Shown here: piece after piece, positions 25,759-34,316 of the stretch
Layout of the letters: every line of letters starts with the position of its first letter
How positions within the stretch are numbered: position 1 is the first letter of the stretch
Origin: Granulosicoccus sp045106475
GTDB lineage: Bacteria > Pseudomonadota > Gammaproteobacteria > Granulosicoccales > Granulosicoccaceae
Assembly: GCA_045106475.1 (NCBI GenBank)
Contig: JBGCEO010000054.1
Span: 36,666-100,665, forward strand
Direction: 5' to 3'
DNA length: 64,000 bases
The notes under the pieces: model-generated
Seen by the model: the letters and a program-made list of their open reading frames with translations, nothing else
What the model was told of the DNA's origin: nothing
The model's database searches: none
Position numbers and translations under genes: made by a program

Positions 25759-26268
25759 TCACGACATACGAATAGAATCCACTATAGACACTCGCGCGAA
25801 AGACTCGTTGTCAGTTATAACGCTAAATGACTTCTTCAGGGCTGCGCTGATAGAACCTCCAGCCTGATGAGAACGGCGAGCTACATCGGTGCCGGCTGCC
25901 AGCTTATTCGGGTATGCCTGCATGGGTACCGAGACACTCTTCCCTGCTGCTAACTCAAGATCTCCATCCCTAAGCAAGTTAGAGAAATCAAAGTAACCAC
26001 GTTCGGTGCTTGTAAGAGAAGGCGTCAGCTGAGTAATGCGAGTTGCTTGTTCACTCTTGTTCGTTATCACAATTTCCAGATCATTAGTCAATGAAGATAC
26101 GCGAGTTTGCAGCTCCAGATCAGCAATCTCAGCGACTAATGACTCGGCTACAGGGTCTTGAATATTATTGGGTGAAGCAAATGTAGGAAGAGAGCTACCA
26201 GCAGCTGTTGCGACAAGACCTGCTGTTCCGATTCGTTTTAACGTAACGCGTTTTGCGTGATCAATCAT
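25759..26268 (-). CDS. Exported hypothetical protein with Tat-like signal
   Basis: A 169-residue protein that I do not recognise. The N-terminus RVTLKRIGTAGLVATAAGSS resembles a Tat signal, but with Lys-Arg in place of Arg-Arg, so Sec export is equally possible. Cleavage is likely after PTFA. The mature part reads like an immunoglobulin-like beta domain: NDLEIVITNKSEQATRITQL, then a FDFSNLLRDGDLELAAGKSV segment. This resembles small exported proteins that accompany molybdo- or other Tat-exported enzymes, but no such enzyme is adjacent. It is divergent from the SDR gene across 182 bases. Confidence 0.6.
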   Translation of the reverse strand: MIDHAKRVTLKRIGTAGLVATAAGSSLPTFASPNNIQDPVAESLVAEIADLELQTRVSSLTNDLEIVITNKSEQATRITQLTPSLTSTERGYFDFSNLLRDGDLELAAGKSVSVPMQAYPNKLAAGTDVARRSHQAGGSISAALKKSFSVITDNESFARVSIVDSIRMS

Positions 26269-26450
26269 GAGACTACCTCGTTAGACAGAGTTTACAACAT
26301 TGTGCTATACCGCATAGATATCAATATATTTAGACTTTCATATGACAATTAGTCACAATTAGCAGAGACAAATTAGCACCAAAGCGCTATCGCCAGAATA
26401 CACAATATGTAGCAGGTAGCTTCAAGCCATAGCAAGAGAGTTGGAAATTC

Positions 26451-27209
26451 ATGAAAACAGCCATAGTAACCGGTGCAGCAAGAGGAATTGGCCTCGGAAT
26501 AAGCAAACGATTAATCGAAGCAGGCTATCAGGTGGCTATGCTGGACAACAACAGCTCCAACCTGATGAACTCTGTTGCAGATCTTGCCAATACCAACGCA
26601 GTGCTGGCCATTAACTGTGATGTATCGAACAGGCTGGCCGTTGATGCAGCCGTTGGTGAAGTAGCAGTACACTTTGGGCAAGTTAATGCACTGATCAATA
26701 ATGCTGGAATTGCGACCTTCAAACCATTTATGGAAACCACCATTGAAGATTGGAATGAAATTCTAAACACCAACCTCAGCGCAGCATTTCATTGCTCTCA
26801 AGCTTGCGTACCTCATCTACTGGCCGCAGGGGGTGGCAGCATTGTTAACATTACGTCGATTTCAGCAGATCGGGCTAGCACCCTTCGCGTAGCCTATGGC
26901 ACAAGCAAGGCAGCTCTTGCGCAACTATCAAAGCAACTTGCAGTCGAGCTGGGTAATCAAGGTATTCGCGTTAATGCAATTGCCCCGGGACCTATCGACA
27001 CAGCGATGGCTAAAAAAGTCCACTCACCAGAAATCCGCGCAGACTACCATGACGCCATACCGCTTGAAAGGTATGGCACCGTTGAAGAGATCGCCAACGC
27101 GGTTCATTTCTTATGCAGTGACGAAAGTAGCTATATCAATGGCCAGGAGCTGGCCGTGGATGGAGGATTTTGCGCCACCGGTATCGGTTTACCCACACTT
27201 CGTAACTAA
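26451..27209 (+). CDS. Short-chain dehydrogenase/reductase (SDR)
   Basis: A 252-residue classical SDR. The cofactor motif is TGAARGIG (7-14), then NNAG, the catalytic Ser in NITSISA, and Tyr149 and Lys153 in YGTSK. The C-terminal LCSDESSYINGQELAVDGGF is the usual tetramer-interface end. It oxidises or reduces an alcohol/ketone, possibly a sugar or polyol given the adjoining lactonase and hydroxyacid dehydrogenase. The substrate is not resolved. It converges with the CheW-repeat gene with only a 14-base gap. Confidence 0.87.
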   Translation: MKTAIVTGAARGIGLGISKRLIEAGYQVAMLDNNSSNLMNSVADLANTNAVLAINCDVSNRLAVDAAVGEVAVHFGQVNALINNAGIATFKPFMETTIEDWNEILNTNLSAAFHCSQACVPHLLAAGGGSIVNITSISADRASTLRVAYGTSKAALAQLSKQLAVELGNQGIRVNAIAPGPIDTAMAKKVHSPEIRADYHDAIPLERYGTVEEIANAVHFLCSDESSYINGQELAVDGGFCATGIGLPTLRN

Positions 27210-27223
27210 AGCGAATTCGAGAG

Positions 27224-28723
27224 CTAGAGACACAGTCGATCCGAAACAGAGGGTAGATCAAGAATACAAACGGTCTGTAGATCGGCGTCTTTTCCTACGA
27301 TCAGTGCTTTTTTTACATCCTCTCCAATAGCACTGGTTGAACCTACAAACATGATTCTGGGCACTGTAATTAGGTCAGATTCACTAAAGCTCATGATGGA
27401 ATCTACCGAATCCACCATGAGCCCATGCTTGACACCTTCTTTTTCAAAAACCAATACTTTCGAATCTGTTGAATTACCTGATTCTTCCATTTTGTACAGG
27501 CTGCGTGAATCGATGACTTCTATCAGCTCTCCGCGCAAATTGGTCATACCCAGAATATGACTGGACATGTCTAGCGTTTTAATCAAGTCATCGGGGTAAT
27601 CGATAACTTCACTCACTTCACCAATATCTAACCCGTAACGATTATCAAGAGAAAAGGTAATCAGCGTCTTTTTATTTAGACTGCCTTGTTTTCTTTCGTT
27701 AGCTATCTCGCTGTTATCCTGAAACAGATCACTGTGCCCTTGAGTTATGGAGGCGATGTCCTCATTAGCCATCAGTTCATCGTGTTTCAGCACAATCGTA
27801 TGCTGCGTATCATCATCTGAGGAAATACAACCTGCAAAAAAATCAGGTTCAGCCTCACCCAATAATGGAAAAGCTACAAGATCCTCATCGTAATAGGAGA
27901 TGATATTCTCTATCGAATCGACCATCAGCCCAAAGAGCGCATTTTTCACATTCATAACGATAACGCGACTATTGTCTTCGTAGCAGACTGAATCCGCTGA
28001 TTTGCGCCCATAGCCTAGCAGGGCGCTAAAATTCATAATGGGTACGGTGTTGCCGCGTATCTCTATTGCCCCTAAACACACGGAGCTTGCCAGAATTTTG
28101 TTCTCGATCTTATCTATATTCACTATTTCCTTTATGGATGAAATATCCAAAGCACAGTGAGATTGCCCCACTGTAAAAGAAATACACTGTTTTCTCTGCC
28201 CCTGTCTTGTTTTGATTTTCTTGGACAGCACTGCATTTGCTGTTCGAGGCATTTTCTCTAGTTTTAACATACTATGGACATCGAGTATCTGCACTACCCG
28301 GCGACCGTCGTCTAACTTGAACACACCTTGCACTACCATCGATTCGGGTGTTTCACCATCTGCCTCAAACCAACAGGTCTCTACATCATCCGCATTGAAG
28401 ACCTCGGCAGTGGCGTCAAACAACAAGCCCAGGCACAAATCTCCATGCTCTACGATGGCAATTTTTCTTGGATCAAGATCATTCTCATCGTCTACTGGAG
28501 AGTCAAAAATCCTGCGTAAATCTACCACTGGTACGATCACGCCACGCAAGTCAAATAAACCCAGTAAATAGTCCGGTGCCAATGGCACAGAGCTATAGCC
28601 CTCAGGCTCGTTAACCACCTCTTGAATAGAGCTTACCGATAGAGCGAATTCTGACTCTGCAAGAGAAAACGAACCATAAATGGTGGATTCACTTGACTCT
28701 TTAGCCTGATGTTGTACGTGCAT
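27224..28723 (-). CDS. Triple CheW-domain chemotaxis coupling protein
   Basis: A 499-residue protein built of three consecutive CheW folds at about 14-157, 178-318 and 351-491, joined by short polar linkers. Each repeat shows the CheW core: a strand pair (YGSFSLAESEFAL, ISFTVGQSHCALDI, ITFSLDNRYGLDI), an ILG...LRG turn (LLGLFDLRG, CLGAIEIRG, ILGMTNLRG), and a GLMVDSI-like strand. Ordinary CheW is about 160 residues and has one fold. CheW couples receptors to the kinase CheA in the cytoplasmic array. A three-fold version could act as a scaffold linking several receptors or altering array geometry. It ends an apparent operon of receptor, CheR, CheD and this gene. Confidence 0.88.
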   Translation of the reverse strand: MHVQHQAKESSESTIYGSFSLAESEFALSVSSIQEVVNEPEGYSSVPLAPDYLLGLFDLRGVIVPVVDLRRIFDSPVDDENDLDPRKIAIVEHGDLCLGLLFDATAEVFNADDVETCWFEADGETPESMVVQGVFKLDDGRRVVQILDVHSMLKLEKMPRTANAVLSKKIKTRQGQRKQCISFTVGQSHCALDISSIKEIVNIDKIENKILASSVCLGAIEIRGNTVPIMNFSALLGYGRKSADSVCYEDNSRVIVMNVKNALFGLMVDSIENIISYYDEDLVAFPLLGEAEPDFFAGCISSDDDTQHTIVLKHDELMANEDIASITQGHSDLFQDNSEIANERKQGSLNKKTLITFSLDNRYGLDIGEVSEVIDYPDDLIKTLDMSSHILGMTNLRGELIEVIDSRSLYKMEESGNSTDSKVLVFEKEGVKHGLMVDSVDSIMSFSESDLITVPRIMFVGSTSAIGEDVKKALIVGKDADLQTVCILDLPSVSDRLCL

Positions 28724-28737
28724 AGTGACGTGTCCTC

Positions 28738-29208
28738 TTACCCTTCAATTCTTGGTATATTTCTGACGTTGTATTCGCCGGTAGAACAATCGATAGAGAG
28801 CTTTCTGCCTTCAGACCCACCAGTATCCTGATGAGCAACGATAATATTTTTCGCCTCCAGCATACTCAATGCAGCTTGCGCGTTCACATAACCAACCATG
28901 CCCTTGGATTGTGGTGCATCCGGCCTTGTCATATTGGCACCGCCTGCTACCACAGCACGAATATCACGGTAATTGGTAATGCTCATTAGTTGCGTCAAGG
29001 AATAAATAGCCTGATCTACAAATCGGCCACCAATCTCATAATTCTGCCTGGGCGATTCTGGTAAGAGACAATGCGCCAAACCATAGACTCCTCGCTTCTT
29101 CCAAAGAAACCCAATACCGATGCAAGAACCCAATATGGTTTGCAGTTCATCATCTCCGGAAGCCGTTTTAACTTCACCGATATGTACGTTGATGCTCTGC
29201 TGAATCAT
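28738..29208 (-). CDS. cheD: CheD, receptor glutamine deamidase
   Basis: A 156-residue protein with the CheD active site: Cys29 in LGSCIGIG and the His in YGLAHCLLP (His46), followed by a conserved later strand with VAGGANM. CheD deamidates specific glutamines of chemoreceptors and can bind CheC or CheY-P in other bacteria. It overlaps cheR by four bases and is 14 bases from the CheW-repeat gene, so it belongs to this chemosensory unit. No cheC is present in the window. Confidence 0.9.
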   Translation of the reverse strand: MIQQSINVHIGEVKTASGDDELQTILGSCIGIGFLWKKRGVYGLAHCLLPESPRQNYEIGGRFVDQAIYSLTQLMSITNYRDIRAVVAGGANMTRPDAPQSKGMVGYVNAQAALSMLEAKNIIVAHQDTGGSEGRKLSIDCSTGEYNVRNIPRIEG

Positions 29209-30059
29209 GCAGCCTTCCCAATTGGTAGAAGATCCAAAGCGCGATAGATTGTGGGTTCTAAAGGCTCAAAATCAGTATTAAGATTATTAAGTGTTTCGGA
29301 CTCGCCGATAATGGCTATTCCATTGGTTTTAAGTCTGCTATGAATCTTTTTCATTACGCGTTTCTGATCTTCCTTAGAGAAATAGATCAGTACATTACGC
29401 AGCAGAATAAGATCATGTTTGGGCTGCCTTCGACCGTCATCAAACAAGTTAAATATCTCAAATCGTATTTTCTTTTTTATCTCAAGTGTTACGCTGAAAC
29501 CCGCATCATCATCTCCTACCATATACTTGGAAAAAAGTTCTGGTGTAGCCTCACGAAAGCGTTTTACTGCTCGTCCTTTATAAATTCCCTTATTCGCAAC
29601 ATCAACCACCCTGGGGGCAATATCAGTCCCCAGAATGGAATAGTCGAAATCTCTATTAAGTTCTTTGAAACGTTGCATGACAATTCCCAACGTATGTGCC
29701 TCTTCACCAGTAGACGACGCAGCCGACCAGATGCTTAAAGTTTTGCCCTTGCCTGCCTGATGCCATTCCGGTAAGAACTTATCATTGATGTAATTCCACA
29801 CTTTAGGGGTGCGGTAGAAATACGTTTCGTTTGTCGTAACAGCATTGACAAAAGATCCACGTTCATCTGCCACAGTCTGAACACGATCACGATAACTTTC
29901 GAAACTCTCAATATTAAGTTCACGCATCCGGCGTCTTAATCGACCGGATATCATTTCCCGCCGATTAGCTCTCACCGTAATGCCCATCACCTCGTGAATG
30001 AGTGAGCGGAATTCCTCAAAACACTCATCACTGATTGCATTAAAAGCTGGAAGAGACAC
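29205..30059 (-). CDS. cheR: CheR, chemoreceptor methyltransferase
   Basis: A 284-residue SAM-dependent methyltransferase. The N-terminal helical domain (about 1-85) contains RANRREMISGRLRRRMRELN. The catalytic domain has SAASSTGEEAHTLGI for SAM binding, GTDIAPRVVDVANKGIY, LILLRNVLIYF and an IIGESETL strand. It methylates glutamates on chemoreceptors as part of adaptation. It lies 10 bases downstream of the four-PAS receptor gene and overlaps cheD, so the receptor is its likely substrate. No demethylase cheB is in the window. Confidence 0.92.
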   Translation of the reverse strand: MSLPAFNAISDECFEEFRSLIHEVMGITVRANRREMISGRLRRRMRELNIESFESYRDRVQTVADERGSFVNAVTTNETYFYRTPKVWNYINDKFLPEWHQAGKGKTLSIWSAASSTGEEAHTLGIVMQRFKELNRDFDYSILGTDIAPRVVDVANKGIYKGRAVKRFREATPELFSKYMVGDDDAGFSVTLEIKKKIRFEIFNLFDDGRRQPKHDLILLRNVLIYFSKEDQKRVMKKIHSRLKTNGIAIIGESETLNNLNTDFEPLEPTIYRALDLLPIGKAA

Positions 30060-30069
30060 ATTAAATCCC

Positions 30070-32331
30070 TTACTTGGAGAACTTGGAGACTTCAGTCTTT
30101 AAAGTATCTGCACCGGCCTGTAGCTGATGGGTGGAACTTGCAATTGAGTCCGACGCTGTGGCTGAGTTTTCAGTTGCTTCTACAATCTGTTGAATTGCGT
30201 TGCTAACATCTCTGGCTGCCGTCTGCTGTTCCTGCGCTGCAGTGGATATCTCAGAGATCGAGTGGGTCGTCTTGGCGACACCTTCTACAATTTTGCCAAA
30301 CGCCTGGGCTGCCTCCTTAGATATTTCACCCCCCTGCACCACACGCTTAACAGACTCATTGATGAGCTTTGTAATTTCTTTCGTCGCCTGTGACGAACGT
30401 TCAGCGAGTTTTCTAACTTCATCGGCAACTACTGAGAACCCTAGGCCGTGTTCACCAGCCCGGGCTGCCTCAATGGCAGCATTAAATGCAAGCAAGTTTG
30501 TTTGGCTGGCAATCTCGCCTATAACCTTGACAATCTCGCTAATCTCCTCAGAAGACTTATTGATAAGCTCCATGGATTCTATGGATTTATCAATCGCTTT
30601 AGAACCCAGATCGGCTTCATGTTGTGTACTCTTGGCGACGTTATCGGCCTCTTTACTGTTCTCAGCAATAGAGTCAATAGACGCACTGAGTTCTTCAACT
30701 GACGCATTCATCTCTTCGGTTGTAGCGCCCAGAACCTGTGCCCCATCTGCAACCATGCTAGCCTTATCTGCTATCTCTTTGGTGCTGATTGCAAATTCTT
30801 CAGCAATGGTTGTAACAGATTCTTCCACTTCCACTTGCGCGGTGGCATTGGTCGCGTACTTGACTACTTTGTATACCTTGCCATTTAAATCAAAAATGGG
30901 GTTGTAACTGGCCTCGATCCATATGACATTTCCATTGTTACCTATTCGCTTAAATCTGCCTGCCTGGTATTCACCAGCGCTCAGTTGCTCCCAGAAACTG
31001 GCGTAAGCTGCTGAAGCAGAGTATTCCTTTTCGCAAAACATACGATGGTGCTTGCCTATGATTTCGTCTAACGAGTAGTCTAATGTCGAGGTAAAAGCTT
31101 CATTTGCAGTGATGATGCTGCCATCAGGATTGAATTCAATGACTGCCATCGCTTTATCTATGGCCTGCATCTTTCCCTGATTTTCAGCAGCACTTATTTT
31201 TTGAGCTGTGACATCAACAGCAAATTTTACGACACGATACGGCTCACCGTTAGCATTGAGTATCGGGTTGTATGATGCGTTTATCCATATTTCATCACCA
31301 GCCTTCGTAATGCGCTTGTATTCTCCAGAATCAAATTGACCACTCCTTAGTTTCTTCCAAAATTCTTTGTACTCATCAGATTCGGAATAGTCAGATGCGC
31401 AAAACATACGATGATGTTGTCCAACAATCTCATCCTGAGAATATCCTGTAGCTGCAAGGAAGTTGTCATTAGCTTCGATGATCGTCCCATCCAGATTAAA
31501 CTCGATGACTGCCTGTGCACGCCCTATGGCAGCAACTTTTCCAACGTAAACAGCACTTTTAACTTTCGATTCAGTGATATCTGTAGCGTATTTTACAACT
31601 TTGAATGCTCTTCCATCTGGATCAAGAATTGGATTGTAAGAGGCGTTAATCCAGATATCTTCTCCGGCCTTAGTTTTACGTTTGTACTCACCTGAATCAG
31701 ACTCTCCGCTACGCAGTTTTTTCCAGAAGTCTTTGTACTCCTCGCTCTGCGCATAGTCAGCATCACAGAAAATCGCATGATGCTTACCCTCTATCTCGCT
31801 TAGAGAATACCCTACGGCGTTAAGGAAGTTATCATTCGCGGCAATGACATGACCGTCAAGTGTAAACTCGATCTCTGCTTGCGTTTTCCCTATAGCCTGA
31901 TGCTTTCCTTCCAGGTCTGCTGCACGTATCTTTTCCGCGGTGATGTCAGTGGCAAATTTAATAACCTTTACAGGATTACCACTGATATCAAAAACGGGGT
32001 TATAAGAGGCCAGAATCCAGATTTCTTCACCACTTTTAGTGATTCTTTTATACTCTCCGGAATCAAACTCGCCTTCGGAAAAATTCTTCCAGAACTGCTT
32101 GTATTCCAGTGATGAATGATAGTCACTCTCGCAGAATATACGATGATGCTGCCCCTTGATCTCGTCCAGAGAGTAACCTACAGCGGTACAAAAATTGTCG
32201 TTGGCTGTGATAATCGTCCCATCGAGTTCAAACTCTATAACCGCCTGTACCCGATTTATCGCATCGATGACTCCATCGTTAGCTGACAATTCGTTTTCTA
32301 CCAGTTTTTCTGCAGCATTCCCCTTACTCAT
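30070..32331 (-). CDS. Cytoplasmic chemoreceptor with four PAS repeats (BdlA-like)
   Basis: A 753-residue methyl-accepting protein without membrane segments or signal peptide. Four PAS domains occupy about 26-132, 148-254, 270-376 and 392-498, with an exact 122-residue repeat period. Each contains a HH(R/A)xFC motif and an IWI.ASYNP strand, as in the biofilm-dispersion receptor BdlA, which has two PAS domains. The signalling domain (about 510-753) has the canonical hairpin tip IASQTNLLAFNAAIEAARAG. PAS domains may bind haem or flavin and sense redox or oxygen. The ligand here is not known. There is no C-terminal CheR-tethering pentapeptide. It heads the CheR-CheD-CheW3 unit. Confidence 0.9.
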   Translation of the reverse strand: MSKGNAAEKLVENELSANDGVIDAINRVQAVIEFELDGTIITANDNFCTAVGYSLDEIKGQHHRIFCESDYHSSLEYKQFWKNFSEGEFDSGEYKRITKSGEEIWILASYNPVFDISGNPVKVIKFATDITAEKIRAADLEGKHQAIGKTQAEIEFTLDGHVIAANDNFLNAVGYSLSEIEGKHHAIFCDADYAQSEEYKDFWKKLRSGESDSGEYKRKTKAGEDIWINASYNPILDPDGRAFKVVKYATDITESKVKSAVYVGKVAAIGRAQAVIEFNLDGTIIEANDNFLAATGYSQDEIVGQHHRMFCASDYSESDEYKEFWKKLRSGQFDSGEYKRITKAGDEIWINASYNPILNANGEPYRVVKFAVDVTAQKISAAENQGKMQAIDKAMAVIEFNPDGSIITANEAFTSTLDYSLDEIIGKHHRMFCEKEYSASAAYASFWEQLSAGEYQAGRFKRIGNNGNVIWIEASYNPIFDLNGKVYKVVKYATNATAQVEVEESVTTIAEEFAISTKEIADKASMVADGAQVLGATTEEMNASVEELSASIDSIAENSKEADNVAKSTQHEADLGSKAIDKSIESMELINKSSEEISEIVKVIGEIASQTNLLAFNAAIEAARAGEHGLGFSVVADEVRKLAERSSQATKEITKLINESVKRVVQGGEISKEAAQAFGKIVEGVAKTTHSISEISTAAQEQQTAARDVSNAIQQIVEATENSATASDSIASSTHQLQAGADTLKTEVSKFSK

Positions 32332-32566
32332 GACACCGTATCCCCGTAAAGAATTTTTATTTGTATGTTGTCTTCGCGGTATCGGGATATCTGCAATCTA
32401 ACGTTAGGTGGTAGTCGACAATGTGCGCTTCAGCGCCGCTACACTATGTTACATGTGAGCAAAATCACGAGCAGTGTTGAGGCATTTGTCACGTTGTAGG
32501 TAAGCTCATGCTTTTACTGTTTGAGTTTTTCATTAGAAAAGTTGAATTTACAGTGCATTCTCTTTC

Positions 32567-33007
32567 TTACAGCAATTGTTCTAGACCATCAGGGAAGAGT
32601 CGCGTCGTACCGCTTTTTAATTGCTCCAGTGGAAACCATCTTGCTTTGCAGCTCGAACCACTGTCTTCAGAAAACACTATCAGGTCACGGTGGTAGATAG
32701 ACTGATCAAGCAAGCAGATACCGATAGCAAAGATATACTCATGCCCACGCATACCTTCATGGACATACAGGTTTTCAAAAACACGCCAGGAACCTGATAG
32801 GGATATATCTGTGTTTAGCTCTTCGTGGTATTCTCTGCGCAAGGCATCTTCACGATTTTCGCCAAATTCAATAACACCACCTAATGGGCGAACTCCTTTA
32901 ACATTACCCTTGTCATCATAGATTTCCATGGCTAAAAGCCGGGCTTTGTTGATGCAGATACCAATAACCTTGGTTTGAACATGCTGATTGGGACGCCATT
33001 TCGTCAC
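32567..33007 (-). CDS. NUDIX hydrolase
   Basis: A 146-residue single-domain NUDIX protein. The NUDIX box is intact, from GGVIEFGENREDALRREYHE onward to EL, and holds the Mg-binding glutamates. The family cleaves nucleoside diphosphates linked to another group, and the substrate cannot be told. The start is GTG at 33007, supported by GAGGT upstream. It is isolated: 235 bases separate it from the chemoreceptor gene downstream, a gap in which I see no further gene. Confidence 0.85.
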   Translation of the reverse strand: MTKWRPNQHVQTKVIGICINKARLLAMEIYDDKGNVKGVRPLGGVIEFGENREDALRREYHEELNTDISLSGSWRVFENLYVHEGMRGHEYIFAIGICLLDQSIYHRDLIVFSEDSGSSCKARWFPLEQLKSGTTRLFPDGLEQLL

Positions 33008-33111
33008 CTGCCTACCTCACAAATCTAGAGTTGTAGAGAGTATAGTAATTCTGTGCCGACTACGTTCAGGCAACAAGTCAACTTCGTATAATTATTTGTC
33101 TACGCACCTCT

Positions 33112-34314
33112 ATGAATGAGCACACGAGCCAGCAACACAGGGGTATCTCCACCCCAAGCCTGCGTACCCAATCACTACAACCCAGTCAGATCAGGCAGAT
33201 AGCAGAAGAAGGCCTGCAAATGGACGATGTCATTCCATTGTGGTTCGGAGAGAGCGCCTGGGCATCGCCAACCCTTTGTATCGAGAAAACTGTTGAAGCA
33301 ATAAGAAACGGCGATTGCTACTATCAAGCAAATAGTGGTAAGCCCGAATTACGTGATGCGATCTGTCGCTATTCGAGTAAGCGTTACAAAAAATCCTTTG
33401 ATAGCAGACAGATGACGGTAACAGCATCGGGCATGCAAGGCCTGGCTCTTAGTGCACAGGCACTAATCACCCCTGGTGATCGAGTGGTCACATTGGGTCC
33501 ATCGTGGCCAAATGCTGCTGAAGTTTTTCGAATATCAGGAGCAAGCATTCACGCCGAAAATCTGCAAAGCTCCAACGGTCGGTGGGAGCTTGATCTAGAA
33601 CGATTTATTTGTGCGCTTACACCTGGCACCAAAGCGGTACTGATCAACTCACCCAACAACCCGACTGGTTGGGCCATGACCGATGAACAACAGCTTTGCG
33701 TACTACAACACTGCCGGCAACTCGGTATCTGGATCGTCGCAGATGACGTTTATAACAGGCTATACCACCACGGTGAACAAGCCCCCTCCTTCCTGGATCA
33801 CAGTGAACAGGAAGATAGAGTTATCAGTGTTAACAGTTTTTCAAAGGCCTGGTCTATGACAGGCTGGCGTTTGGGTTGGTTGCATGCGCCAGCAGAGTTG
33901 GAAGCGACACTTGCCATGTTGACCGAGTTCAATATCGCTGGTCCACCAGGCTTCATACAGACCGCGGGAGCATCGATGCTTGATGATGGTGAGAGAGAAA
34001 TTGCAGTATTGAAACACAGATTAGCTGACTCCTTTACCGTAACCAAACAGAGACTTATAGAAACAGATAGAGTAGAGTTTTTCGAACCCGATGGAGCGTT
34101 CTATTGCTTTTTCAGAGTTGATGGGATCAATAACAGCATGGCGCTGGCAAAAAACTTGTTGAGGAAAGCGCGGGTCGGCCTCGCACCAGGAACCGCTTTT
34201 GGAGTACAGGGTGAAGGGTATTTACGACTGTGTTATGCCAAGCCTGTACCTATAATGAATGCAGCCCTTGATCGTCTCAATGACGGTCTGAAGCTTTCAT
34301 TAAAGACACCTTAA
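33112..34314 (+). CDS. PLP-dependent class I/II aminotransferase
   Basis: A 400-residue fold-type I aminotransferase. The PLP-binding Lys is Lys245 in NSFSKAWSMTGWRLGW. Other family signs are YYQANSGKPELRDAI near the N-terminus, INSPNNPTGW (179-187) with the cofactor-binding Asn, and VADDVYNRL with the PLP-nitrogen Asp. It belongs to the aspartate/aromatic aminotransferase group that also contains ArAT and alanine-type enzymes. The amino donor is unknown. It converges with boxR, with only two bases between stops, but is not obviously part of the benzoate operon. Confidence 0.87.
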   Translation: MNEHTSQQHRGISTPSLRTQSLQPSQIRQIAEEGLQMDDVIPLWFGESAWASPTLCIEKTVEAIRNGDCYYQANSGKPELRDAICRYSSKRYKKSFDSRQMTVTASGMQGLALSAQALITPGDRVVTLGPSWPNAAEVFRISGASIHAENLQSSNGRWELDLERFICALTPGTKAVLINSPNNPTGWAMTDEQQLCVLQHCRQLGIWIVADDVYNRLYHHGEQAPSFLDHSEQEDRVISVNSFSKAWSMTGWRLGWLHAPAELEATLAMLTEFNIAGPPGFIQTAGASMLDDGEREIAVLKHRLADSFTVTKQRLIETDRVEFFEPDGAFYCFFRVDGINNSMALAKNLLRKARVGLAPGTAFGVQGEGYLRLCYAKPVPIMNAALDRLNDGLKLSLKTP

Positions 34315-34316
34315 GC

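Noticed and set aside
30200..30907. 235-residue plus-strand open frame within the chemoreceptor gene
   Set aside because: Serine- and leucine-rich antisense shadow of the conserved MCP signalling domain, with no ribosome-binding site.
30800..32300. DNA repeats with a 366-base period considered as a tandem array or CRISPR-like element
   Set aside because: The period equals 122 codons and comes from four homologous PAS domains. There are no spacers.
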